Assembly (NCBI RefSeq): GCF_030766725.1
Contig: NZ_JARQWR010000001.1
Span: forward strand, 62,001-126,000
DNA length: 64,000 nt
Direction of reading: 5' to 3'
DNA from: Flavobacterium aerium
Lineage (GTDB): Bacteria > Bacteroidota > Bacteroidia > Flavobacteriales > Flavobacteriaceae
In this document: one piece after another, positions 43,710-52,858 of the stretch
Position numbering within the stretch: position 1 is the first letter of the stretch
How the letters are laid out: each line of letters starts with the position of its first letter
The notes under the pieces: model-generated
Databases searched by the model: none
Seen by the model: the letters and a program-made list of their open reading frames with translations, nothing else
Told to the model about the DNA's origin: nothing
Made by a program: the position numbers and the translations under genes

Positions 43710-44888
43710 ATGAAAAAAAGTTTGTTGACACTTTCTCTGGGAGGATTTGGAATAGGAATGACGGAATTTGTGATGATGGGAATATTGCCCGATATAGCAA
43801 GTCAGCAAAAAGTAACGATACCCGAAGCAGGACATTTAATATCAGCCTATGCTTTGGGTGTGGTTGTTGGAGCACCACTATTAGTAAGTTTGGCAGGTAA
43901 ATATCCTCCTAAAAATATTCTAATTGGATTAATGGTGCTGTTTACAGTTTTTAATGGATTTTCAGCTTTAGCACCCAATTATGAATTTTTGCTTACGGCT
44001 CGATTTTTTTCGGGATTACCCCATGGAGCATTTTTTGGTGTTGGAGCAGTAGTGGCGAGTCGTTTGGCAGAAAAAGGAAAAGAAGCCCAAGCAGTTTCTA
44101 TAATGTTTTCAGGATTAACGTTTGCCAATATTATAGGCGTTCCATTAGGAACCTATATTGGGCATAATCTAAGTTGGCGAATAACGTTCTTGATTGTGGC
44201 TGTTATTGGGGTCCTAACAATCATCAGTATTCTATTATGGTTGCCTTCAGTAGTTACTTCAAAAAGCGCAAATCGATCCGATGAATTCAAGCTTTTTGGG
44301 AAGCTAGAACCTTGGATGATTATAGGAATCACAGCCATAGGAACAGGAGGGCTCTTTGCGTGGTTCAGTTATATTGCACCACTGTTAATCAATGTATCTC
44401 ATTTTGAGAGCAATAGCATTATGTTTGTGTTGATGATTGCGGGAGTAGGTATGGCTGTCGGAAATATAATAGGGGGTAAACTAGCCGATCGATTTTCTCC
44501 ATTAAAAACAGCAATTTGTTTATTGTTTGCAATGATGGTTTCATTAGGAATCGTAATTTCTGTAGCCGAATATCAAATCCCGATGTTAATTATGACGTTT
44601 GTGACAGGAGCTGTAGCATTCTCATTAGTATCTCCAATACAAATGCTGATGATTACTACGGCTAAGGATTCCGAGATGCTCGCTTCTTCTTTAACTCAAG
44701 CAAGTTTTAATATCGGAAATGCTTTAGGTGCTTATTTTGGAGGTTTACCCATAGCTGCGGGATTAGGTTATGTATCGCCCAATTGGGTGGGTATTGTGTT
44801 GGCATTCATTGGTTTTGTAATTGCAATAATATTATTACTAAAACAAAAAATGAATCCTGTAGTAGAAGTTAGAGAAATTGTGAAATAA
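43710..44888 (+). CDS. MFS transporter (DHA1/AraJ-like)
   Basis: The 392-residue protein has 12 predicted membrane helices and an N-terminal pattern FGIGMTEFVMMGILPDIASQQKVTIPEAGHLISAYALGVVVGAP, typical of AraJ/YdhP-type drug:proton antiporters. Motif A is degenerate (LAGKYPPKN). The gene starts 4 bp after the aldo/keto reductase stop, so a substrate or product of the OYE operon may be exported by it. Confidence 0.92.
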   Translation: MKKSLLTLSLGGFGIGMTEFVMMGILPDIASQQKVTIPEAGHLISAYALGVVVGAPLLVSLAGKYPPKNILIGLMVLFTVFNGFSALAPNYEFLLTARFFSGLPHGAFFGVGAVVASRLAEKGKEAQAVSIMFSGLTFANIIGVPLGTYIGHNLSWRITFLIVAVIGVLTIISILLWLPSVVTSKSANRSDEFKLFGKLEPWMIIGITAIGTGGLFAWFSYIAPLLINVSHFESNSIMFVLMIAGVGMAVGNIIGGKLADRFSPLKTAICLLFAMMVSLGIVISVAEYQIPMLIMTFVTGAVAFSLVSPIQMLMITTAKDSEMLASSLTQASFNIGNALGAYFGGLPIAAGLGYVSPNWVGIVLAFIGFVIAIILLLKQKMNPVVEVREIVK

Positions 44889-44915
44889 TTAGAGAATCCA
44901 AACGCTAGGATTTAA

Positions 44916-44923
44916 TACCTTTG
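44916..44923 (+). promoter_or_regulatory. -7 box of the second MFS gene
   Basis: TACCTTTG followed by C is a very typical Bacteroidota -7 element, 25 bp before the GTG start. It separates this gene from the upstream operon. Confidence 0.65.
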
Positions 44924-44948
44924 CCGGCTTAAAAAAGCTTAAAATACT

Positions 44949-46160
44949 GTGGAAGAAATAGAAAATGTACAGGAGATACCAACTGTTTTAAAAGAGACAA
45001 AAACGACCGAAGTCAAAACGATTTATTCTAAAAATCGAGTACGATGGGCTGTGTCATTTTTCTTTTTTGGACAAGGATTATGTTTTGCAACTTGGGCGAG
45101 TAGAATTCCCGATTTAAAAACAGCTTTGCATTTAAGTGAAGGCGATTTGGGAACAATATTGTTTGCATTGCCCTTAGGACAATTGATTATCATGCCTGTT
45201 TCAGGAAGAATTGTAGCAAAATTAGGAAGTCATAGAGTTTTGGTAGCTGCTTTGTCATTGTATGCCTTGTCCTTAACAAATCTAGGATTAGCAACACAAC
45301 CGTGGCATTTAGGATTATCCTTAATGTTGTTTGGGCTATTTAGTAACCTTTCCAATATTGCTGTGAATACACAAGGAGTTTATGCAGAAGAAATTTTTGG
45401 AAGACCCATTATGTCCTCTTTTCACGGAGTATGGAGTATTGCAGGATTTACAGGAGCAATAATTGGATTAGGGATGATGTATTTTCATCAATCACCATAC
45501 CAGCATTTCTGGGTTGTGACAATCATCATTCTGATTACAATACTATTCAATTATAAATTCTTAACCAAAGTAGTTGTTCCGGCAGAACCCCAAAAGAAAA
45601 AACTATTTTCGAAACCCGATGCAATGCTATTGCAATTGGGGGTCATTGGGTTTTGTAGTATGGCAAGTGAAGGAGCGATGTTTGACTGGAGTGGTGTTTA
45701 TTTTAAAGATGTCGTTATGGCGCCAGGTGCTTTAGTGACTTTAGGTTATGCATCCTTTATGATTATGATGGCTTCAGGTCGTTTTGTAGGTGATAAATTA
45801 ATTGTTGCTATTGGGAGAAAACGATTAATGCAATTTGGTGGAATCTTAATCTCAACAGGATTATTCATTTCGGTATTTTTCCCTTATATCATTCCGGCAA
45901 CAATTGCTTTTATGCTAGTCGGATTAGGAGTGTCTACAATTGTTCCGATTGTGTTTAGTTTGGCAGGTAAAAATAAAACTGTTTCACCAAGTGTTGCTTT
46001 AACAACAGTATCGAGTGTTAGCTTCTTAGGATTCTTGTTAGGGCCACCATTTATTGGATATATAGCGGCATTAACTAGTTTACGAGTTTCTTTTGCATGT
46101 ATTGGAATCTTTGGATTCTGTATTAGCTTTTTAGTAGCAAGAATGAGTGCAGTAGAATAA
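44949..46160 (+). CDS. MFS transporter (YbjJ-like)
   Basis: The 403-residue protein starts at GTG 44949 and has 12 membrane helices beginning at WAVSFFFFGQGLCFATWASRIPDLKTALHLSEGDLGTILFALPLGQLIIMPVSGR. This resembles the YbjJ/fucose-permease-like branch of MFS. A soluble N-terminal stretch of about 30 residues (EEIENVQEIPTVLKETKT) precedes the first helix. Substrate unknown. It has its own -7 box. Confidence 0.9.
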   Translation: MEEIENVQEIPTVLKETKTTEVKTIYSKNRVRWAVSFFFFGQGLCFATWASRIPDLKTALHLSEGDLGTILFALPLGQLIIMPVSGRIVAKLGSHRVLVAALSLYALSLTNLGLATQPWHLGLSLMLFGLFSNLSNIAVNTQGVYAEEIFGRPIMSSFHGVWSIAGFTGAIIGLGMMYFHQSPYQHFWVVTIIILITILFNYKFLTKVVVPAEPQKKKLFSKPDAMLLQLGVIGFCSMASEGAMFDWSGVYFKDVVMAPGALVTLGYASFMIMMASGRFVGDKLIVAIGRKRLMQFGGILISTGLFISVFFPYIIPATIAFMLVGLGVSTIVPIVFSLAGKNKTVSPSVALTTVSSVSFLGFLLGPPFIGYIAALTSLRVSFACIGIFGFCISFLVARMSAVE

Positions 46161-46172
46161 ATAAAATAATTT

Positions 46173-46251
46173 GGGCGTGTCCCTTCAGGCCGTGCTCTTT
46201 GTTGCAATTCCGCACTACGTTTGCGGGATTTCCACTTCGATCACTCACGCA
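46173..46251. repeat. GC-rich intergenic element resembling dispersed flavobacterial repeats
   Basis: This segment, GGGCGTGTCCC at the left and CACTCACGC at the right, is more GC-rich than its surroundings. It contains a hairpin (46206-46214 with 46222-46230, 9 bp, one wobble). Very similar elements recur in intergenic regions of many flavobacterial genomes. Only one copy is seen in this window. Function unknown. Confidence 0.6.
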
Positions 46252-46264
46252 ATTAAACGATATA

Positions 46265-46299
46265 AAAAACCCCATAACGCGATGTGTTATGGGGTTTTT
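46265..46299. terminator. Bidirectional terminator
   Basis: A 14-bp stem with a CCCCATAAC/GTTATGGGG core and flanking A and T runs lies between the MFS gene and the convergent aminopeptidase gene. Confidence 0.9.
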
Positions 46300-46321
46300 C
46301 TATTGAAGAGAAAGGAATAAT

Positions 46322-48241
46322 TTAGTCTTTAATGAATTTCAGTTGAGTGTTTCCTGCATCCGTAATTAGAGTAAGGAAATGAACTCCTTTTGAAAAACGA
46401 GATACATCCCAGTTTTTTTCATGATTTGTAGATTCCAAAATAACTTGTCCTAAAGCATTGTGGAAAATAGCTTTTTCAATACGAATGTTTTCAGGGATTT
46501 TTATGTTTAATATGCCCGTAGTTGGATTCGGATATAAATTAGCATCCACAATCATTTCAACCTCAGATGTTTTTAAAGTAACCTGATTACTGATAGCAAG
46601 GATGTCATTGTTAATGTTGAAATCAATATTTCGAACAACAAAAGGAACATCTTCAATAAATTCCTGTCCATTCGAAGTATTGTTAAGAATAAGGTCTTTT
46701 TGTTGTCCATTCAAACCATACACACGTACAGGAAGTGGCATTTCAAAGAAACTTACAGAAGCGTGAGACTGTGTTTGGTTAACGACAATCTTAACTTTAC
46801 CTGGAGCAAAATTACGCGCCGTAATTGTGTAGGTAGGATACCCTTGTCCATATAACCAATCGTTGAAGAACTCTGTTAAGTTTAATCCTGATACAGCTTC
46901 AAGGTGTGCTTGTAGATCAGGTGTTTTAGCATAACCATATTTTAAATTAGTATCGGCTAAATAATTTTTGATTCCCTGATAAAAGTTTGTATCACCCAGT
47001 TTAAAGCGAAGCATATTTACAAGCATTGCCCCTTTATTATAGCTTAAACGACTGCTGAATATTCGGTTTGAATTTAACAAATCATTATCCGTTAGGTACA
47101 GATTTCCTCCTGGTTGAGAAGTGATATCCTCAATAAGATAAGCTTTCCAGTTTACAAAAGATTCCTGACCATCCATGTGTTCTACAACTAACCCTGATAG
47201 ATAAGTAGCAAAACCTTCGTTCAGCCAAATATCTTTCCAAGAACCACAAGTAATTTGATCTCCAAACCATTGATGTCCTAATTCATGTGCAATAAGTCCA
47301 CGACTAAATCCTCCCATAAAGGAAACGGTTGTGTGTTCCATTCCACCGCCCCATCCAAATTGAGCGTGACCATATTTCTCAGCAGAGAACGGATAAGTAC
47401 CAAATAAAGACTCATATAAGTTCATAATTGGAATCGTTACCGCTACCTGATTTTGAGTATTCGAAATACTTTCTGGATATAAGTAATTTACAATTGGGAA
47501 AGTGTTAGGAGCTGTTCCGGCTTGTTGTGTAAATACAGTATAGTTGGTTACTGCAATAGCAATTAAATAAGCTGGAATTGGGTAGTTGTGTTTGAAATGT
47601 GTAGTTTTTGTTCCGTTACTGTTGTTTACTACTGAAATTTGAAGGCCATTCGCAACACTGGCATATTGGGAAGGAGCCGTAATGTAAACATCAATTTTAT
47701 CAGCTTTATCGACAAGATCCTGTTTACAAGGCCACCAATCTCTGGCGCCATAAGGTTCAGATAATGTCCATAAAATAGGTGTACCATTGTGGGTACTCGT
47801 TACAAAAGATCCATCTTCATCTGGTGGAGTCCCTGCGTATTGAATGGTTAGTGAGTCTAAAACACCTAATGCCTGCGTTTGAGGTAGTGTAATTACAAGC
47901 TCATCATTGTTATGTGTAAAAGTGAGGTCATTACCCCGTTGTTTTACACTAGTTACAGCCAATTGGTTTGCTAAATCGAAAGCAACAGAATTCATAGCGC
48001 TTTTTGCGCGAAAATAAGTAGTTACATTTCCATTGACATTCTGAACGGCTGGGTTCACGGTAAGGCGCAATCGATGATAGGTTACATCATAATTCGCCGT
48101 GTTGGCATTGGCTACGAAATTGGTTATGTTTCGTGCCGATTTTGCCTCTGATTCTGCAACAGAATTGATCTCATCGCGAAATGATTGTGCGAACGATAAT
48201 CCTATTGAGAATAATAGAAGGATTGTGGTATATTTTTTCAT
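46322..48241 (-). CDS. Secreted M1 aminopeptidase with T9SS sorting domain
   Basis: From ATG 48241 the 639-residue protein has a signal peptide (MKKYTTILLLFSIGLSFAQ). The M1 gluzincin catalytic site is HELGHQW at residues 319-325, with a downstream Glu ligand in WLNEGFATYLSG, and an N-terminal sheet domain (YHRLRLTVNPAVQNVNGNVTTYF). It ends in a T9SS type A domain (DANLYPNPTTGILNIKIP). It likely releases N-terminal amino acids at the surface. The longest frame begins at a TTG within the -7 box at 48260-48267, so the ATG is chosen. Confidence 0.95.
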   Translation of the reverse strand: MKKYTTILLLFSIGLSFAQSFRDEINSVAESEAKSARNITNFVANANTANYDVTYHRLRLTVNPAVQNVNGNVTTYFRAKSAMNSVAFDLANQLAVTSVKQRGNDLTFTHNNDELVITLPQTQALGVLDSLTIQYAGTPPDEDGSFVTSTHNGTPILWTLSEPYGARDWWPCKQDLVDKADKIDVYITAPSQYASVANGLQISVVNNSNGTKTTHFKHNYPIPAYLIAIAVTNYTVFTQQAGTAPNTFPIVNYLYPESISNTQNQVAVTIPIMNLYESLFGTYPFSAEKYGHAQFGWGGGMEHTTVSFMGGFSRGLIAHELGHQWFGDQITCGSWKDIWLNEGFATYLSGLVVEHMDGQESFVNWKAYLIEDITSQPGGNLYLTDNDLLNSNRIFSSRLSYNKGAMLVNMLRFKLGDTNFYQGIKNYLADTNLKYGYAKTPDLQAHLEAVSGLNLTEFFNDWLYGQGYPTYTITARNFAPGKVKIVVNQTQSHASVSFFEMPLPVRVYGLNGQQKDLILNNTSNGQEFIEDVPFVVRNIDFNINNDILAISNQVTLKTSEVEMIVDANLYPNPTTGILNIKIPENIRIEKAIFHNALGQVILESTNHEKNWDVSRFSKGVHFLTLITDAGNTQLKFIKD

Positions 48242-48259
48242 GTTTGTTAAGAAATTGCC

Positions 48260-48267
48260 CAAATGTA
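48260..48267 (-). promoter_or_regulatory. -7 box of M1 aminopeptidase gene
   Basis: TACATTTG on the minus strand fits TAnnTTTG. Its last three bases are a TTG in frame with the gene, which makes a misleading start. Confidence 0.55.
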
Positions 48268-48460
48268 ATAATTAAATTAAACGCTTGTTCTAAAGTTTTG
48301 ATAAAAAAAGAAAGTAAGTGTATGCTTATTAATGGTTTAGCAAGATTTGAGAATTAAGAGAAAGTGAGAAATAAGATTATTTCTGTAACCAGATTTTAAT
48401 TTAAGCTTAAATTTTATTAGCCCAGAGGAACTTTGACCCTATATTCTAAAAACAATTCGT

Positions 48461-48468
48461 TAAATTTG
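48461..48468 (+). promoter_or_regulatory. -7 box of serS
   Basis: TAAATTTG, 23 bp before the serS ATG. A TTG at 48433-48435 gives a 25-nt spacer, which is slightly long. Confidence 0.5.
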
Positions 48469-48491
48469 CTCTCGTTAATTAATTATTAGAT

Positions 48492-49763
48492 ATGTTACAG
48501 ATAGCATTTATTAGAGAAAACCAAGAAAAAGTAATCAAAGCTTTGGCCAAAAGAAACATGGACGCCACAGCCATTATTGATGAAGTTGTTCAACTTGATG
48601 AAAAGCGTAGAGCAGTACAAGTTGAATTAGATACAATTTTGGCTGAATCGAATAAGCTGTCCAAAGACATAGGCGAATTGATGAAAGCTGGCGAAAAAGC
48701 CAAAGCAAATCTTCTGAAAGAAAGAACAGTTCAGTTAAAAGAAAAAAGCAAAGTTTTATCTGAGGAATTGGATATCGTGAGTGAAAACTTAAAACAAGAA
48801 TTGTACAAATTACCAAACATGCCTGCGGATATCGTTCCAGAAGGAAAAACACCAGAAGACAATTTGGAAGTATTCCGTAAAGGAGATATTCCTGAGTTAC
48901 ATGGTGCTGCAGAGCCACATTGGGAATTAGTGAAGAAGTATGATATCATCGATTTTGAATTAGGGACAAAAATTGCAGGTGCGGGTTTTCCGGTTTATAA
49001 AGGAAAAGGAGCTCGTTTACAAAGAGCCCTAATTGCTTACTTTCTAGATAAAAATACAGAAGCTGGATACAAAGAAATTCAAGTCCCTCATTTGGTAAAT
49101 GAAGCTTCAGGATATGGAACAGGTCAATTACCAGATAAAGAAGGTCAAATGTACCATGTAGGTGTAGATGATTTATATTTAATTCCTACAGCTGAGGTAC
49201 CAGTGACAAACATTTTTAGAGATGTTATTTTACAAGAAAGTGAATTGCCCGTAACTTATACAGGCTATACACCTTGTTTTCGTAGAGAAGCTGGATCATA
49301 TGGAGCACATGTACGCGGTTTAAATCGTTTACACCAGTTTGATAAAGTAGAATTAGTACGTGTAGAACACCCTGATAAATCGTATGAAGCATTAGACGGA
49401 ATGGTAGAGCATATAAAAATGCTTTTAGACGAATTGAAATTACCTTATAGAGTATTGCGTTTATGCGGTGGAGACATGGGATTCACTTCAGCATTAACGT
49501 ATGATTTTGAGGTGTTTTCTACGGCGCAAGACCGTTGGTTGGAAATTAGTTCAGTTTCTAATTTTGAAACATTCCAATCGAACCGTTTAAAATTACGTTT
49601 TAGAGATAAAGACGGGAAAAACCATTTAGCACATACATTAAATGGTAGTTCATTAGCTTTACCAAGAGTATTAGCTGGAATTTTAGAAAACTATCAAACA
49701 CCAGAAGGAATTGTTATTCCAGAAGTGTTGAGACCTTATACCGGATTTGATATTATTAATTAA
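48492..49763 (+). CDS. serS: Seryl-tRNA synthetase
   Basis: The 423-residue class II synthetase has the N-terminal coiled-coil tRNA arm (residues 1-110, ALAKRNMDATAIIDEVVQLDEKRR), class motif 2 (YTGYTPCFRREAGSYG near residue 260) and motif 3 (HTLNGSSLALPRVLAGILENYQ near residue 378). It charges tRNA-Ser in the cytoplasm. Confidence 0.98.
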   Translation: MLQIAFIRENQEKVIKALAKRNMDATAIIDEVVQLDEKRRAVQVELDTILAESNKLSKDIGELMKAGEKAKANLLKERTVQLKEKSKVLSEELDIVSENLKQELYKLPNMPADIVPEGKTPEDNLEVFRKGDIPELHGAAEPHWELVKKYDIIDFELGTKIAGAGFPVYKGKGARLQRALIAYFLDKNTEAGYKEIQVPHLVNEASGYGTGQLPDKEGQMYHVGVDDLYLIPTAEVPVTNIFRDVILQESELPVTYTGYTPCFRREAGSYGAHVRGLNRLHQFDKVELVRVEHPDKSYEALDGMVEHIKMLLDELKLPYRVLRLCGGDMGFTSALTYDFEVFSTAQDRWLEISSVSNFETFQSNRLKLRFRDKDGKNHLAHTLNGSSLALPRVLAGILENYQTPEGIVIPEVLRPYTGFDIIN

Positions 49764-49783
49764 ATCCTAAAAAGAAAGTGAAA

Positions 49784-49807
49784 ACTTGCCTGTGAAAGCA
49801 GGCAAGT
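49784..49807 (+). terminator. Hairpin after serS
   Basis: A 9-bp GC-containing stem (ACTTGCCTG/CAGGCAAGT) with a 6-nt loop lies 20 bp past the serS stop. The T-tract is weak. Confidence 0.5.
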
Positions 49808-49905
49808 ATAACTTTGACAATCATTTGGATGTTATTTCTTATTTCACTTGATGATTATTTTAATCCGCTAACAGCCTATTTGCTGTAAGCCTTAAAAGCT
49901 AGGAA

Positions 49906-51681
49906 ATGAGAAAATTACTGCTTTTTATATACTTGTTGTTTTCGGTGTTAGTTTTTGGACAAAACGAACAATTAGCTCAAAATTATTTTGATAAAGGTGA
50001 GTTTGAGAAAGCATTGAGTAGTTATGAAGAATTGATAAAGAGTCAACCTAATAATGGAGTATATTTCCAAAAGTTGGTAGCTTGCTATCAACAGTTGCAG
50101 CAATTTGAGAATGCCGAAAAAACAATACAAACCCGATTAGATAAATTCAAACAACCAAATCTTCTGGTTGAACTAGGGTACAATTTCCAACTACAGAAAA
50201 AACAAGACAAAGCACAGAAGTATTACGATCAAGCGATTGCTAAGATCGAAGAAAATCCTACCTATGTTTATAGCGTTGCCAGTGCTTTTGAGAGTAAAGT
50301 ATTGCTTGAAAATGCATTAAAAACATACAACCTCGCAGCTGAGAAAAATCCGAAATTTAATTTTGATTACCAAACAGCATTGCTCTACGGGCAATTAGGG
50401 AATACGGATATGATGATTGATAAAATGCTAACCTATGCCTATACGTATCCAGATAATAGTGTGTTAGTGCAAAATCAGTTGGCGCGATTCATGAGTGAAG
50501 ATACAGGAGATACTTTCAGTACGACGCTTCGAAAAGGTTTATTAGTTCGTGCGCAAAAAAATCAAGATATATTTTGGAATCAATACTTAAGTTGGTTTTT
50601 TGTACAACAAAAAGAATATTCTAAGGCCTTTATTCAGGAAAAAGCAATTTATAAAAGAAACCCTGAATCCTTTTATAATATCATCAATTTAGCCCAATTG
50701 GCGATTGAGGAGAAAGAAGAAGAAACGGCAAAAGAAATACTAGGGTACATTCTAGAAAATACACAGAATCAGGAATTACAGATTTATGCGCATTATTACC
50801 TGATGTCGCTAAAGATTGAAAAAGCCAAAGAAAAAGATTATAAAGCAATACAAACAGAACTAGAATTGTTGATTAAACAATATGGTGTTACACCGTATAG
50901 TTTGAATTTGCAGACATTACAAGCACATTTTCTTACATTCAATATGAATGATACAGAACAAGCTAAAACGATTCTGAAAAATGCATCGGCTTTGCCGTTG
51001 AACAAGTATCAATTGGCAGAGGTGAAAATGGAATTGGGAGATATTCTATTGTTTGAAGAAAAATTCAATCAGGCATTGATCTATTATGCTCAGATTGAAG
51101 AAGATTTAAAGAACGATGAAGTTGGACATGAAGCGAGTTTGAAAGTTGCCAAAACCAGTTACTTTAAAGGAGATTTTGATTGGGCTAAGAAACAATTAAA
51201 AGAATTAAAATCATCAGTATCACAATTAATAGCAAACGATGCTTTGGAGATTTACTTGTTGATTAATGATATTACTGTAGAAGATTCTACACAAGTAGCA
51301 TTAAAAAAACTGGCTCACGCTGATTATCTGCTATATCAGAATAAAAATACTGCCGCATTACAACAATTTGAGTTAATTTTGCAGCAGCATAAAGGAGAAT
51401 CAATTGAAGATATCACTTTATTGAAAATAGGAAGAACCTATGAAAAGATAGGAGAGTATGATAAGGCATTAAGCCAGTATCAAAAAATTATTGAATTATA
51501 CCCCACAGGCATTTATATAGATGAGGCATTATATTTTTCGGCAGAAATTTATAGAGACCGCAATGAACCTGAAAAAGCGAAAGCATTGTATGAGAAAATC
51601 TTGTTTAACCATCAGGATAGTATCTACTTTATCGATGCAAGGATTAAATTCCGACAGCTAAGAGGTGATTTTACCAGTTGA
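49906..51681 (+). CDS. Exported TPR-repeat protein
   Basis: The 591-residue protein has a signal peptide (LFIYLLFSVLVFGQ), a TPR cluster at the start (AQNYFDKGEFEKALSSYEELIKSQPNNGVYFQKLVACYQQLQQ) and a second set near the end (KIGRTYEKIGEYDKALSQYQKIIELYPTG, EALYFSAEIYRDRNEPEKAKALYEKIL). TPRs mediate protein interaction in the periplasm; the partner is unknown. The order TPR-DUF4286-rsmA-mgtE looks like a housekeeping arrangement of this family. Confidence 0.88.
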   Translation: MRKLLLFIYLLFSVLVFGQNEQLAQNYFDKGEFEKALSSYEELIKSQPNNGVYFQKLVACYQQLQQFENAEKTIQTRLDKFKQPNLLVELGYNFQLQKKQDKAQKYYDQAIAKIEENPTYVYSVASAFESKVLLENALKTYNLAAEKNPKFNFDYQTALLYGQLGNTDMMIDKMLTYAYTYPDNSVLVQNQLARFMSEDTGDTFSTTLRKGLLVRAQKNQDIFWNQYLSWFFVQQKEYSKAFIQEKAIYKRNPESFYNIINLAQLAIEEKEEETAKEILGYILENTQNQELQIYAHYYLMSLKIEKAKEKDYKAIQTELELLIKQYGVTPYSLNLQTLQAHFLTFNMNDTEQAKTILKNASALPLNKYQLAEVKMELGDILLFEEKFNQALIYYAQIEEDLKNDEVGHEASLKVAKTSYFKGDFDWAKKQLKELKSSVSQLIANDALEIYLLINDITVEDSTQVALKKLAHADYLLYQNKNTAALQQFELILQQHKGESIEDITLLKIGRTYEKIGEYDKALSQYQKIIELYPTGIYIDEALYFSAEIYRDRNEPEKAKALYEKILFNHQDSIYFIDARIKFRQLRGDFTS

Positions 51682-51714
51682 GGCATAATTTAGAAATATA
51701 GTAATACCCATAAA

Positions 51715-52026
51715 ATGATAATATACAACGTAACAGTTAATATCCACGAAAGTGTTCACGACCAGTGGATGAGTTGGATGCAAGAGAAGCACATTCCAGA
51801 GATCCTAGCAACAGGAAAATTCTCAAGTGCAAGAATGGTAAAGGTATTAATTGATGAAGAAATGGGTGGAGTAACCTACTCAATTCAGTTTACAACCGAT
51901 AGCAAAGAAACCTTAGAGAAATATTATAGCGAAGATGCTCCTCGTTTCCGTCAGGAAGGATTAGTATTATTTGCCGATAAGATGTTGGCTTTTAGAACCG
52001 AATTAGAAATTATTAGCGAGCATTAA
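51715..52026 (+). CDS. DUF4286 family protein
   Basis: The 103-residue small alpha/beta protein MIIYNVTVNIHESVHDQWMSWMQEKHIPEI...YSIQFTTDSKETLEKYYSEDAPRFRQEG matches the DUF4286 pattern with a ferredoxin-like monooxygenase-type fold. Function unknown. It precedes rsmA by 52 bp. Confidence 0.9.
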   Translation: MIIYNVTVNIHESVHDQWMSWMQEKHIPEILATGKFSSARMVKVLIDEEMGGVTYSIQFTTDSKETLEKYYSEDAPRFRQEGLVLFADKMLAFRTELEIISEH

Positions 52027-52078
52027 TCAGATTACTACTTGTAGTAATAGTGCCTAAACTTAATACCCCACACCCGAA

Positions 52079-52858
52079 ATGGATAAAGTACGTGCCAAGA
52101 AACACCTCGGGCAACACTTTTTGAATGATGAAAGTGTAGCAAAAGATATTGCCGATGCATTAACCCTGAAAGGGTATAATAACATTTTGGAAATTGGCCC
52201 TGGAATGGGTGTGCTAACAAAATATTTATTAGAAAAACCAGTGACAACCTATGTGATTGAGATTGATAGAGAATCAGTAGAATACCTACAGACTCATTAT
52301 CTTCAATTGTCAAATCGTATTATCTCACAGGATTTTCTAAGATACAATATTAACGAAGTCTTTAAAGAAGAACCTTTTGCTATTATAGGGAATTTTCCAT
52401 ATAATATTTCAACGCAAATTGTTTTCAGAATGTTAGAATATCGTCATCAGATACCAGAGTTTGCCGGGATGTTTCAGAAAGAAGTAGCAGAACGAATCTG
52501 TGAAAAAAATGGAACGAAGGCCTATGGGATTCTGTCTGTTTTAGTACAGGCATTTTATGATGCAGAATATTTATTTACCGTTTCAGAAAATGTATTTACG
52601 CCACCACCAAAAGTGAAATCGGGAGTACTACGTTTGATTCGTAAAGAAAATTATAGTTTGCCATGTAGTGAGAAATTATTTTTCCGAGTGGTAAAAGCAG
52701 CATTCAATCAACGTAGAAAAACATTACGTAACAGTTTGAAAACCTTAAATTTATCAGATAAACTAAGAGAAGAAACTATCTTTGATTTAAGACCAGAACA
52801 AATTAATGTTCAACAATTTATAGAACTTACACAAAAAATAGAGGCGGATGGAGTTTAA
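52079..52858 (+). CDS. rsmA: 16S rRNA dimethyladenosine transferase
   Basis: The 259-residue SAM-dependent methyltransferase dimethylates A1518 and A1519 of 16S rRNA. It has [14 protein letters not shown] near the start, the SAM motif [14 protein letters not shown] near residue 38, NFPYNIST near residue 105 (motif IV) and a C-terminal helical domain ([20 protein letters not shown]). Its last 11 bp overlap mgtE, implying translational coupling. Confidence 0.98.
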   Translation: MDKVRAKKHLGQHFLNDESVAKDIADALTLKGYNNILEIGPGMGVLTKYLLEKPVTTYVIEIDRESVEYLQTHYLQLSNRIISQDFLRYNINEVFKEEPFAIIGNFPYNISTQIVFRMLEYRHQIPEFAGMFQKEVAERICEKNGTKAYGILSVLVQAFYDAEYLFTVSENVFTPPPKVKSGVLRLIRKENYSLPCSEKLFFRVVKAAFNQRRKTLRNSLKTLNLSDKLREETIFDLRPEQINVQQFIELTQKIEADGV

